Positions 34,303-42,200 of a stretch of DNA of 46,791 nt are shown in pieces. The notes below the pieces were generated by a model. The model did no database searches and was not told the DNA's origin. It saw only the letters and a list, made by a program, of their open reading frames with translations. The stretch is from Flavobacteriaceae bacterium UBA7302 (GTDB taxonomy: Bacteria > Bacteroidota > Bacteroidia > Flavobacteriales > Flavobacteriaceae). The translations under genes were made by a program, and so were the position numbers. The DNA lies in assembly GCA_002471825.1 (NCBI GenBank), contig DKQS01000008.1, positions 1 to 46,791 on the forward strand. The letters are read 5' to 3'. Every line of letters begins with the position of its first letter. Within the stretch, counting starts at the first letter, position 1.

Positions 34303-35338
34303 AGAAAGTATTCAACATCTTTTTGATTCCTTTGATCACTCGGGAAACCTCTCTGGGTATCGCGAATTGATTTCTGGTCATATCAATGACACTTTTTTGA
34401 TCCAAACCGACGGACCTACCAATTATGTACTGCAACGAATCAATCACCAGGTGTTCAAAAACGTTCCGAAGTTGGTGAACAACAAAGTATTGGTTAGTCA
34501 ACATTTAAAGAAAAAAACCAAGGGGAAAGTTTTGGAGTTTGTTCCTTTAAGAAAGGACTCAAATTTCTGCTTACAACAAGATGGCTCTTTTTGGAATTTG
34601 ATGATTTACATTCAAGATAGTGTTACCTATACTGTTGTACCCAACAGAGAAATAGCCTTTGAAGCAGGCAAATTATTAGGAAACTTTTTGAATCAAACGG
34701 CCGATCTGGATGCATCCCTACTCCATGATGTGATTCCGAATTTTCACAACATGAACTTTCGGTTTCAACAATTCAAGGATGCATTTGCGCAGGCAGATTC
34801 CAAACGATTAGCACTAGCCAAACCGTGGATTAGCCAAATCAATCGATTGGAAAAAGAGATGTTGATATTGCAGCATCTTAAGGATGAAGGCAAGATATCA
34901 ATCCGTGTAACGCATAACGACACCAAAGTATCGAACTGCCTCTTTGACACCAATGATAAAGGGATTTGCATGATTGATACGGATACCGTAATGCAAGGAA
35001 TCATTCACTACGATTTTGGAGATGCATTGAGAAGTGCCTGCAATTCGGCAAAAGAGGACGAAACGGATTTGGATAAAATCACTTTTAACGTCGATTTCTA
35101 CCATTCGTACAAAGAGGGATTTTTGGAAAAAGTGTCCGACTCCCTTTCTGCCTTAGAAATTGAGTTGCTCCCCCTTTCTGTTAAAACAATGATTTTTATA
35201 ATGGGATTGCGATTTTTGACTGATTTTCTAAATAATGATTTATATTACAAAACCGATTATCCAAATCATAATTTAGACAGGGCCATCAATCAATTCACCC
35301 TGATTCGAAGTTTGGAAAATCAATCTGAAAAACTATAA
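34292..35338 (+). CDS. N-acetylhexosamine 1-kinase-like phosphotransferase
   Basis: A 348-residue kinase of the aminoglycoside-phosphotransferase fold. The catalytic loop VTHNDTKVSN contains Asp210, and the metal-binding motif is MIDTDTVM (Asp229, Asp231). HNDTK, DTDTVMQG and the following YDFGDALRSA...EDE resemble NahK, the anomeric kinase that makes N-acetylhexosamine 1-phosphate; AmgK, the MurNAc/GlcNAc kinase of cell-wall recycling, is a related alternative. Overlap with the nucleotidyltransferase gene and a sugar transporter 18 nt downstream support sugar activation over antibiotic resistance. Confidence 0.85.
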   Translation: MMNKESIQHLFDSFDHSGNLSGYRELISGHINDTFLIQTDGPTNYVLQRINHQVFKNVPKLVNNKVLVSQHLKKKTKGKVLEFVPLRKDSNFCLQQDGSFWNLMIYIQDSVTYTVVPNREIAFEAGKLLGNFLNQTADLDASLLHDVIPNFHNMNFRFQQFKDAFAQADSKRLALAKPWISQINRLEKEMLILQHLKDEGKISIRVTHNDTKVSNCLFDTNDKGICMIDTDTVMQGIIHYDFGDALRSACNSAKEDETDLDKITFNVDFYHSYKEGFLEKVSDSLSALEIELLPLSVKTMIFIMGLRFLTDFLNNDLYYKTDYPNHNLDRAINQFTLIRSLENQSEKL

Positions 35339-35356
35339 AACTACCAACCAAAAAAT

Positions 35357-36655
35357 ATGAGTACAACTCAAAAAAACAACACGACTGCCATTGCCATTAT
35401 TGCTGGTTTATTCTTCATTTTTGGATTTATTACCTGGATCAACGGTGCCTTAATTCCGTTTATGAAAACCATCAATGAACTTACAGAATCTCAATCATAT
35501 TTGGTAGCGAGCGCCTCTTATATTTCCTTCGTTGTGATGGCATTGCCTGCGTCTTATGTACTTGAAAAAATTGGATACCGAAAAGGAATGTCATTGGGAT
35601 TGTTCATTATGGCATTAGGAGCCTTGGTATTTATTCCGGCTGCAAACTCAAGAACCTATTGGTTATTCTTAACTGGAATTTTTATCCAAGGAACAGGGAT
35701 GACCGTCTTACAAACGGCCGCCAATCCGTATATCACCATATTAGGCCCTATAGAAAGTGGCGCCAAACGTATTGCCATCATGGGCATTGCTAACAAAGTG
35801 GCAGGGGCATTAGGATCATTAATTTTTGGAGCATTACTGTTGCAGGGAATTGATGAAGTAAAGGACAAACTAGGCTCGGTATCCGTAGAAGAAAAAAACA
35901 ACCTTCTGCAAAGCATGGCAGATAGTGTATTTATGCCTTACTTGATCATGGCTATTGTATTGGGAATTTTAGCCCTCTTAATTCGAAAAGCACCCTTACC
36001 ACATGTTGAAGCTGCAGCCGAAGTAGTTTCAGAAGGCACCACAAAAAAAACGAGTATTTTCCAATTCCCACACCTATGGTTGGGAGTATTAACCCTATTT
36101 GTATATGTAGGAGCTGAGGTCATTGCAGGTGACACCATTATTGCTTACGGAATCTCTTTGGGCATCTCAGCTTCCACAGCGAAATTCTTTACCACTTTCA
36201 CCTTAATGGCAATGGTGGTGACTTACGCCTTGGGTGTAGTTTTGATTCCGAAATATTTAAAACAAAAAACGGCTTTGGTCTATAGCGCCATCCTCGGTAT
36301 TGTATTTAGTATCTGTATTTTGATGACTAGCGGATTTACATCAGTGTTATTCGTTGCCGCTTTAGGAATCGCAAATGCCTTGGTATGGCCAGCAGTTTGG
36401 CCATTGACCTTAGACGGATTGGGGAAATTCACCAAAACAGCCTCTGCCCTATTGATCATGGCAATTGCAGGTGGCGCAATTATTCCTCCTTTGTATGGAA
36501 GACTGGTCGATACCGGAAAAGAAGCGCTTGAAGCCACTGGCATGGAGGCCTCCCAAGCACTATCTATCGCTTCTAATGAAAGCTATTGGATTCTGTTACC
36601 TTGTTATGTAATCATCCTATTCTTCGCCGTAAAGGGTCATAAAATCAAAAACTAA
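35357..36655 (+). CDS. FHS-family MFS sugar transporter (FucP/GluP/NagP-like)
   Basis: A 432-residue, twelve-helix proton-coupled sugar importer of the fucose/glucose/galactose branch. Typical segments are FGFITWINGALIPFMK (helix 1), the loop FIQGTGMTVLQTAANPY and the C-terminal WPLTLDGLGKFTK. Members carry fucose, glucose, galactose or N-acetylglucosamine; the neighbouring NahK-like kinase favours an N-acetylhexosamine. It starts 18 nt after the kinase and ends 3 nt before the acetyltransferase. Confidence 0.92.
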   Translation: MSTTQKNNTTAIAIIAGLFFIFGFITWINGALIPFMKTINELTESQSYLVASASYISFVVMALPASYVLEKIGYRKGMSLGLFIMALGALVFIPAANSRTYWLFLTGIFIQGTGMTVLQTAANPYITILGPIESGAKRIAIMGIANKVAGALGSLIFGALLLQGIDEVKDKLGSVSVEEKNNLLQSMADSVFMPYLIMAIVLGILALLIRKAPLPHVEAAAEVVSEGTTKKTSIFQFPHLWLGVLTLFVYVGAEVIAGDTIIAYGISLGISASTAKFFTTFTLMAMVVTYALGVVLIPKYLKQKTALVYSAILGIVFSICILMTSGFTSVLFVAALGIANALVWPAVWPLTLDGLGKFTKTASALLIMAIAGGAIIPPLYGRLVDTGKEALEATGMEASQALSIASNESYWILLPCYVIILFFAVKGHKIKN

Positions 36656-36658
36656 GCT

Positions 36659-37282
36659 ATGTTCGGACCCGATAAAGATCAGAAGTTCCCTTTACCAGGG
36701 TACGATCGACTGTGTTTTCTCAAAAACATCGTCAAAAATCCAAACATCATTGTTGGGGATTATACCTACTACGATGATTTTGAAAATGTGAAAAATTTTG
36801 AAAGGAACGTCAAATACCATTTTGACTTTGTAAACGACAAACTTCATATTGGAAAGTTTTGCATGATTGCTTCGGATGTGAAATTCATCATGAATGGCGC
36901 CAATCATTTATCAAAAGCGATTTCCAGCTATCCTTTTGCCGTATTTGGCAATGGCTGGGAGAAGGCTATGGATGGAAAATCATATCCGAATAAAGGAGAT
37001 ATTCACGTTGGCAATGATGTTTGGATCGGCTACAATGCAACCATCATGGCGGGAGTTAGCATTGGCGACGGAGCCATTATTGCCACCAATGCAACGGTGG
37101 TTAAAGATGTGCCGCCTTATTCGATTGTAGGTGGAAACCCAGCTAAATTGATTCGGAAACGATTCTCTGAAGAGACCATAGAGAAATTATTGGAAATCCA
37201 ATGGTGGCATTGGTCCATCGAAAAGATTACCCGTAATGTAACCCAACTTACTTCGAATGATTTGGACGCGCTGGTTCCTTAA
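36659..37282 (+). CDS. CatB/Vat-like hexapeptide O-acetyltransferase
   Basis: A 207-residue left-handed beta-helix acetyltransferase of the xenobiotic type. The catalytic histidine is His83 in MNGANHLSKA, the same setting as in Vat streptogramin acetyltransferases, and the hexapeptide repeats run from about 105 to 160 (VGNDVWIGYNATIMAGVSIG). The C-terminal IVGGNPAKLIRKRF is also typical. Related enzymes acetylate virginiamycin or chloramphenicol, others acetylate sugars. Placement 3 nt behind a sugar transporter suggests a sugar substrate, but an antibiotic substrate is not excluded. Confidence 0.9.
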   Translation: MFGPDKDQKFPLPGYDRLCFLKNIVKNPNIIVGDYTYYDDFENVKNFERNVKYHFDFVNDKLHIGKFCMIASDVKFIMNGANHLSKAISSYPFAVFGNGWEKAMDGKSYPNKGDIHVGNDVWIGYNATIMAGVSIGDGAIIATNATVVKDVPPYSIVGGNPAKLIRKRFSEETIEKLLEIQWWHWSIEKITRNVTQLTSNDLDALVP

Positions 37283-37391
37283 AATCAGGATCTGATTGAT
37301 GTCCAACTAATAACCTACGAATCAAAAAAATAGACCTAGATTTTGTCTAATCAACTAATTGTGGCAATTTTATAAAGCCAAAAACGACTAG

Positions 37392-38567
37392 TTGAAACTC
37401 AAACGAAAGAAAAAAATATTATTGATTCGAGACGCAGCCCAATGCTTGGTATTGAGTTCTTTCATCACCTATCTGCTATCTTTTGCGGTGATCAATACCG
37501 AGTTTTTCAATCCTTTTGTGAAAATTGTACAAGACTTCAGTTATTTGGATGTGTATCATTCCGAACGAATGAGTGAAAATCAGTTCAATCCTGAAGTAAT
37601 TATCGTTAACATTGAACATCGAGATCGGAAGGAGATCGCTCAATTGCTTGAAAAAGTTCAATCAGGATCGCCAAAAGTAATCGGAATCGACATTCTCTTT
37701 ACCTCAGAAAAAGATTCAACCATTGACGCCCAGTTATCAAAAGAACTAAAAGCGAACAATGTGGTTCAAGGCTTCATTTTAAGAGAGGACAGCATCATCC
37801 AGAATCATTCGAAATTTCGAAATTCGAATCAAGGATTTGTGATGTTCAACTTTAATCCCAATGAAAGGGTGATTCGCAATTTCAATGGTTATTATGAAGT
37901 AGATGGTATTCAATATACCTCCTTTGCTACACAAATCAGCATGTTGGCCATGGGTGAAACCGAATGGAATTCATTGGAATATGATGAAGCTTTAAAGGGT
38001 GAAACACCGCTTTCTTATCAAGGTGATATGGATTCTTTTTTATCCTTCGGGTATGAGGAATTTCTAAATACTGAGGATTTAAGCTTTATCAAAAATCGCA
38101 TTTTTTTGTTAGGGTATTTGGGCGATCCAACGGGCAATCCTTACGATATTGAAGACAAGCATTTTACTCCATTGAACAAAGTGGTTGCTGGTAAAAGTGC
38201 CCCTGATATGTTTGGAGTCGTCATTCACGCCAATATCATTAGCATGTTGCTCAAAAAAGATTTCATGTTTCGGGTTTCCAAAGTCTGGGAGGGCATAATT
38301 GCACTAGTGTTGAACTACTTCCTGATTATGTATTTTATGTATATCGATAAGAAGTACAAAATCTCTTCTCGAACCAAGCGAAAGATTACCATTTTGGTAG
38401 TTTCCCTGCTCTTAATTTGGCTAGCCTTGCTATTATTCAAAGTCGGCATCATTTTTACAGTAATGCCCATTATCGCCTTCACCTTCATTTGTGCGAGTAC
38501 CATCAAATACTACAAGCACTTGATTCGTTATTTACAGACGAAACTTGAGTTTAAGAGTTTTGTGTGA
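37392..38567 (+). CDS. CHASE2-domain membrane protein without effector domain
   Basis: A 391-residue membrane protein. One N-terminal helix (about 15-33) leads into an extracytoplasmic CHASE2 sensor domain (about 35-285; VIGIDILF, and FLLGYLGD near 240), followed by three membrane helices (about 301-318, 332-349, 351-370) and a short basic tail. CHASE2 normally precedes a kinase, cyclase or GGDEF domain; here nothing follows, so any signal must pass to another protein. The start is a TTG at 37392 just after an in-frame stop; no ATG is available near it. It is separated from the sugar operon by about 110 bp and followed by a repeat-rich stretch. Confidence 0.82.
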   Translation: MKLKRKKKILLIRDAAQCLVLSSFITYLLSFAVINTEFFNPFVKIVQDFSYLDVYHSERMSENQFNPEVIIVNIEHRDRKEIAQLLEKVQSGSPKVIGIDILFTSEKDSTIDAQLSKELKANNVVQGFILREDSIIQNHSKFRNSNQGFVMFNFNPNERVIRNFNGYYEVDGIQYTSFATQISMLAMGETEWNSLEYDEALKGETPLSYQGDMDSFLSFGYEEFLNTEDLSFIKNRIFLLGYLGDPTGNPYDIEDKHFTPLNKVVAGKSAPDMFGVVIHANIISMLLKKDFMFRVSKVWEGIIALVLNYFLIMYFMYIDKKYKISSRTKRKITILVVSLLLIWLALLLFKVGIIFTVMPIIAFTFICASTIKYYKHLIRYLQTKLEFKSFV

Positions 38568-38582
38568 TTGTATTATTGAATG

Positions 38583-38640
38583 TTGAGGATTAACTGCGTT
38601 GATCCCAACAAGATATCCTGGGCAAGCCTGCAATCCTCAA
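38583..38640 (+). repeat. 41-bp repeat copy 1, flanked by a 9-bp inverted repeat
   Basis: The repeat (38587-38627) begins GGATTAACTGCGTTGATCCC and ends TATCCTGGGCAAGC, with a 6-base variable part (ACAAGA) between. GGATTAAC and GTTGATCC can pair with one G-U, leaving a TGC loop. This copy is also enclosed by TTGAGGATT (38583-38591) and AATCCTCAA (38632-38640), a perfect inverted repeat. The function is unknown. Confidence 0.7.
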
Positions 38641-38699
38641 TCCCTCCTCGAGGCATTTGGCTATTTTTAACCAACAATTTTCTTCTAATAAGATGAAAT

Positions 38700-38740
38700 G
38701 GATTAACTGCGTTGATCCCAGAAAAATATCCTGGGCAAGC
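38700..38740 (+). repeat. 41-bp repeat copy 2
   Basis: Identical to copy 1 over the first 21 and the last 14 bases; the central 6 bases are GAAAAA instead of ACAAGA. The copies are 113 bp apart. It is followed 3 bp later by a terminator-like hairpin. Confidence 0.7.
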
Positions 38741-38742
38741 AT

Positions 38743-38777
38743 AAAACCCTCATCAAACTACGTTTGACTGGTTTTTT
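38743..38777 (+). terminator. Probable terminator after the CHASE2 gene and repeats
   Basis: Inner stem TCAAAC / GTTTGA with a TAC loop and outer stem AAAACC / GGTTTT, followed by a run of T. On the plus strand it would end transcripts of the CHASE2 gene and the two repeats. Confidence 0.6.
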
Positions 38778-38830
38778 ATTTCCATCCACTTTTGGAAACG
38801 AGTTTCCAACGTTTCTGGAAATAAAAAACC
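38770..38830. repeat. Nested inverted repeat (15-bp arms with inner hairpin)
   Basis: GGTTTTTTATTTCCA (38770-38784) and TGGAAATAAAAAACC (38816-38830) are perfect inverted copies. Between them TTGGAAAC / GTTTCCAA (38792-38809) forms a second, 8-bp hairpin with a GA loop. The outer arms share bases with the terminators on each side. Confidence 0.75.
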
Positions 38831-38851
38831 CGAAACTTTCGTTTCGGGTTT
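38826..38851. terminator. Terminator of tRNA-Ser
   Basis: An 11-bp perfect stem (AAACCCGAAAC / GTTTCGGGTTT) with a TTTC loop. On the minus strand it follows the tRNA by 6 nt and leads into a T-rich tract. Confidence 0.85.
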
Positions 38852-38857
38852 CTTTTG

Positions 38858-38942
38858 CGGAGAAAGAGGGATTCGAACCCCCGGACCTGTTACAGTCAAC
38901 AGTTTTCAAGACTGCCGCATTCGACCACTCTGCCATTTCTCC
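38858..38942 (-). tRNA. tRNA-Ser(UGA)
   Basis: Minus-strand sequence begins GGAGAAATGGCAGAGTGG and ends with the T-arm GGTTCGAATCC and acceptor TTTCTCC, followed by discriminator G. The acceptor stem pairs fully. The anticodon stem GCAGT / ACTGT encloses the loop CTTGAAA, giving anticodon TGA (reads UCA and other UCN codons). The long variable arm is the mark of a serine tRNA. No CCA is encoded. A -7 element lies at 38974-38981. Confidence 0.95.
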
Positions 38943-38973
38943 TTTTGAAACGCTTTGTTTTCGTTAGCGGATG

Positions 38974-38981
38974 CAAATATA
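38974..38981 (-). promoter_or_regulatory. -7 promoter element of tRNA-Ser
   Basis: TATATTTG on the minus strand is an exact TAnnTTTG match, 31 nt before the 5' end of the tRNA. A TTTG lies 24 nt further upstream, slightly more than the usual spacing. Confidence 0.5.
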
Positions 38982-39067
38982 AACTGCTTTTTTATTTTAC
39001 AGAAGCAAAACAACATTTTTTTGTCATTTTGACTTATATTCGTTCTTCAATTATTTTACAAAAAGCG

Positions 39068-40129
39068 ATGTTTAATTCAATTGGAAATATTCTTAAACTA
39101 ACCACTTTCGGAGAATCTCATGGTGAAGCCATCGGAGGCGTTATTGACGGTTTCCCTGCTGGCGTAAAATTAGATTTAGAAGCTGTTCAAAAAGAATTGG
39201 ATCGTCGCAAACCGGGTCAATCTAAAATTGTGACCCAGCGTAAAGAGCCAGATACAGTAGAATTTTATTCCGGAATCTTTGAAGGTGTTTCTACTGGGAT
39301 GCCTATTGGATTCCGAATCAAAAACACCAATCAGAAATCCAAAGATTACAATCACAATACCGATGTTTACCGTCCGTCTCATGCCGATTTTACCTACGAT
39401 AAAAAATATGGTATCAGAGACTATCGCGGTGGTGGACGATCTTCCGCTCGAGAAACGGCCAATTGGGTGGTGGCTGGTGCCTTGGCCAAACAATTTATTT
39501 CTCAGATTTCCATCAATGCCTTTACATCCTCCGTGGGAGATATTGAGTTGAAAGGAGATTATTCAAAGCTGGATTTTTCATTGACCGAATCCAATGCAGT
39601 TCGTTGTCCGGATGAAGCAACGGCAGAGCAAATGATTGAAAAGATCAAACAAATTCGGAAACAAGGAGATACCATTGGGGGAACCATTTCTTGCGTAGCT
39701 CAAAACGTACCTGTTGGTCTCGGTGAACCGATTTTTAACAAACTACATGCAGTTTTAGGTCATGCCATGCTTTCTTTGAATGCCGTTAAAGGTTTTGAAT
39801 TCGGAAGCGGATTTGAAGGAACCAAAATGCGTGGTAGTGAGCACAATGACATCTTTAATGCTGACGGATCAACCAAGACAAACTTGTCTGGGGGAATTCA
39901 AGGTGGTATCAGCAATGGAATGGACATCTACTTTAAAGTAGCTTTCAAACCGGTCGCCACCATCATGCAGAATCAAGATACCATCAATTCCAAAGGTGAA
40001 GAAACCGAGATTCAAGGAAAAGGTCGTCATGATCCGTGTGTAGTTCCCAGAGCTGTGCCCGTTATCGAAGCATTGACAGCTTTAGTTCTGGCAGATTTTG
40101 TTTTATTAAATCGAACTCGGAAAGCATAA
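39068..40129 (+). CDS. aroC: Chorismate synthase
   Basis: Makes chorismate from EPSP using reduced FMN, the last step of the shikimate pathway. The 353-residue protein starts at the ATG at 39068 with the family N-terminus (FNSIGNILKLTTFGESHG); the reading frame is open further upstream through the tRNA-Ser gene, but that part is not coding. Signatures are GESHG, RYRGGGRSSAR-type DYRGGGRSSARET, and GKGRHDPCVVPRAVPV near the C-terminus. It is a single gene with a terminator at 40132-40161. Confidence 0.97.
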   Translation: MFNSIGNILKLTTFGESHGEAIGGVIDGFPAGVKLDLEAVQKELDRRKPGQSKIVTQRKEPDTVEFYSGIFEGVSTGMPIGFRIKNTNQKSKDYNHNTDVYRPSHADFTYDKKYGIRDYRGGGRSSARETANWVVAGALAKQFISQISINAFTSSVGDIELKGDYSKLDFSLTESNAVRCPDEATAEQMIEKIKQIRKQGDTIGGTISCVAQNVPVGLGEPIFNKLHAVLGHAMLSLNAVKGFEFGSGFEGTKMRGSEHNDIFNADGSTKTNLSGGIQGGISNGMDIYFKVAFKPVATIMQNQDTINSKGEETEIQGKGRHDPCVVPRAVPVIEALTALVLADFVLLNRTRKA

Positions 40130-40131
40130 AA

Positions 40132-40161
40132 AAAGTTGGATACCATTCGGTACCCAACTTT
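40132..40161. terminator. Bidirectional terminator between aroC and icd
   Basis: Arms AAAGTTGGATACC and GGTACCCAACTTT pair over 13 bp with one A-C mismatch and an ATTC loop, between convergent genes. Confidence 0.8.
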
Positions 40162-40189
40162 CTATTTCTCTTTCATTATTCTTTAAGAA

Positions 40190-41701
40190 CTATTCTCCTT
40201 GTCCCAAAGAGAAGGCTCTTTGTCCGTCAAATTCGTACAAGTTTTCCGTTTTAATCACTTGGAAACCTTCGTTATGCAGACGTGATAACAAAGCAATGAC
40301 ATTTTCGTATTCCAACTCGTTGTATACCAATTGACCATCGGTAGTTGATTCAGAGTCTACAAAACGACAACGCCAGTGATCCGTGCAATAGGTCTCAGGT
40401 AAGCCGTTTGGATACACCTTAACTCCTCTATTCGTTATCATTTTCAATTTCATTTTAAACGAATCAATGGCATCCAACGCCTCACCAATTTCTTTTGGAT
40501 TATTTCCTTGCCAGTTGATGAACACATCAACCCCTACCAAACTTTGTTTTTGTTTCTTTCTATTGTATTCCGAAATGGAAATTACGCCGTTTCCTTCACT
40601 AATTTTACTCGCTTGTAATTGGGCAGGCTTCTGACCCAAATTCTCAATTACTTTATCAGCAAATTCCTGGGTATTTACTCTTGCTACACTAGTTCCTTCT
40701 TGATAGATATCGGCAGTGTGATATCCTTGCTCAATAGTAGTTAACAATGCGTTCTTAATGTTATCAGCAGTTTTGGTCTGCCCCAAATGCGCTAACATTA
40801 ATACAGAAGCATTGATCAATCCAGATGGATTCGCAATTCCTTGTCCAGCAATATCAGGGGCCGATCCGTGAATGGCTTCAAACATCGCTACATTGGTCCC
40901 AATGTTTGCTGACCCTGCTAAACCAACTGATCCAGCAATTTCTGCAGCGATATCGGAAATGATATCTCCATATAAGTTTGAAGTAACAATCACATCGTAT
41001 CGCTCTGGATGCGCCGCTAACTTAGCAGATCCTATATCTATGATTTCGGAGTTACTTTCAATATCCGTATACTCAGCAGCAATCTCTTTAAATACATTGT
41101 GGAACAATCCATCAGTTAACTTCATGATGTTGTCCTTGATCATACAAGTCACCTTCTTCCTTCCATAAGCTCTCGCATATTCAAAGGCGTAACGTACAAT
41201 CTTTTCACAACCTGGTCTGGTGATTAATTTCAAACACTGCACCACGTCTTGTGTTTGTTGATGCTCAATACCTGCGTACAAGTCCTCCTCATTTTCACGA
41301 ATGATGACAACATCCATATCCGTAAAATGCGTTTTTACGTAAGGTGCTAAGGATTGAACAGGTCGCACATTAGCGAATAGACCTAGCGATTTTCTCAAGG
41401 TAACATTTAAGCTCTTGTACCCTTTTCCTTGTGGTGTAGTAATGGGTGCTTTAAGGATGATCTTGTTTTGATTGATGACATCCCAAGCATTTTTATCGAT
41501 TCCCGCAGAATTTCCTGACAGGTATACTTTTTCTCCTAATTCAATTTTTTCAGTTTCAATATTTGCGCCGCTCGCCTTAAGGATTCTTAAGGTAGCATCC
41601 ATGATTTCTGGGCCAATCCCGTCGCCATGGGCCACTGCAATTTTTAAAACTTTTTGTCCTTTTGAAAGCTCTTGCTTCTCATTAAATAAAGTATTGTGCA
41701 T
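40190..41701 (-). CDS. icd: NADP-dependent isocitrate dehydrogenase, Thermus-type
   Basis: Oxidatively decarboxylates isocitrate to 2-oxoglutarate in the TCA cycle. The 503-residue protein has the substrate-binding and dinucleotide-binding core of the beta-decarboxylating dehydrogenases (AHGDGIGPEIMDATL, RENEEDLYAGIEH, TSNLYGDIISD, EAIHGSAPDIAG) and a C-terminal domain of about 150 residues, as in the roughly 500-residue Thermus thermophilus type. It is a single gene preceded by a 131-bp AT-rich region in which no clear promoter was recognised. Confidence 0.93.
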   Translation of the reverse strand: MHNTLFNEKQELSKGQKVLKIAVAHGDGIGPEIMDATLRILKASGANIETEKIELGEKVYLSGNSAGIDKNAWDVINQNKIILKAPITTPQGKGYKSLNVTLRKSLGLFANVRPVQSLAPYVKTHFTDMDVVIIRENEEDLYAGIEHQQTQDVVQCLKLITRPGCEKIVRYAFEYARAYGRKKVTCMIKDNIMKLTDGLFHNVFKEIAAEYTDIESNSEIIDIGSAKLAAHPERYDVIVTSNLYGDIISDIAAEIAGSVGLAGSANIGTNVAMFEAIHGSAPDIAGQGIANPSGLINASVLMLAHLGQTKTADNIKNALLTTIEQGYHTADIYQEGTSVARVNTQEFADKVIENLGQKPAQLQASKISEGNGVISISEYNRKKQKQSLVGVDVFINWQGNNPKEIGEALDAIDSFKMKLKMITNRGVKVYPNGLPETYCTDHWRCRFVDSESTTDGQLVYNELEYENVIALLSRLHNEGFQVIKTENLYEFDGQRAFSLGQGE

Positions 41702-41832
41702 ATTTCAGTTTTTTGAATAGTGCAAATTTCTGAATTTAAATGCATAATTTTTTATTTATGTTTATTATGATTTACATAAAAAATAGTTTATGTATTAATT
41801 GAAAAACATATTGAAAACTAGGAGACTATCTC

Positions 41833-42150
41833 TTAGGCTTGGCCTGTCGGACCGAAATTTAATGGAATCGGGGTTTGTTCGTAGTCCTTGATTTCGCCGT
41901 GAGCTTGTTCAAATTTTCGAACATTGTCAGATAAGGCCTTCACCAAACGCTTTGCATGTTGAGGAGTTAAAATGATTCTAGACTTCACTTTCGCCTTAGG
42001 AACTCCGGGCATAATATTGATGAAATCAACAATAAACTCTGACATAGAGTGATTGATAATAGCTAAGTTTGAATAGGTTCCTTCTGCTACTTCTTGATCT
42101 AATTCTATATTGATTTGACCGTCTTGGTTTTGATTTTGATTTTGGTCCAT
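41833..42150 (-). CDS. DUF3467 family protein
   Basis: A 105-residue protein of unknown function, typical of Bacteroidota and often placed near rpoC. Family traits are the Gln/Asn-rich start (DQNQNQNQDGQINIELD), then AEGTYSNLAIINHSMSEFIVDFI and RIILTPQHAKRLVKALSDNV. It has no signal peptide or membrane helix. It starts only 18 nt after the rpoC terminator, with no recognisable promoter in between, so it may be expressed by read-through from the rpoBC operon. Confidence 0.92.
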   Translation of the reverse strand: MDQNQNQNQDGQINIELDQEVAEGTYSNLAIINHSMSEFIVDFINIMPGVPKAKVKSRIILTPQHAKRLVKALSDNVRKFEQAHGEIKDYEQTPIPLNFGPTGQA

Positions 42151-42167
42151 AACATGTATAAAAAAAT

Positions 42168-42192
42168 AAAGCCTCTAAAATTTAGAGGCTTT
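42168..42192 (-). terminator. Terminator or attenuator after rpoC
   Basis: AAAGCCTCTA / TAGAGGCTTT, 10-bp perfect stem with a 5-nt loop. On the minus strand it follows rpoC by 9 nt and is followed by an almost pure T tract. Confidence 0.8.
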
Positions 42193-42200
42193 ATAGGTTA

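Noticed and set aside
34292..35338. Kinase as an aminoglycoside resistance enzyme
   Set aside because: Its HNDTK and DTDTVMQG motifs and the operon with a sugar transporter and nucleotidyltransferase point to sugar 1-kinases.
38583..38740. The two 41-bp repeats as a CRISPR array or integron attC sites
   Set aside because: Only two copies, with a 72-bp interval and a variable middle; no cas or integrase genes, and no attC core sites.
38703..38936. Minus-strand frame of 77 codons starting MAEWSNAAVLKTVDC
   Set aside because: This is the well-known spurious translation of a tRNA-Ser gene and its terminator.
38855..39067. Open reading frame extending aroC upstream through the tRNA gene
   Set aside because: The extension covers the reverse strand of tRNA-Ser and does not match any chorismate synthase N-terminus; the ATG at 39068 gives the normal start.
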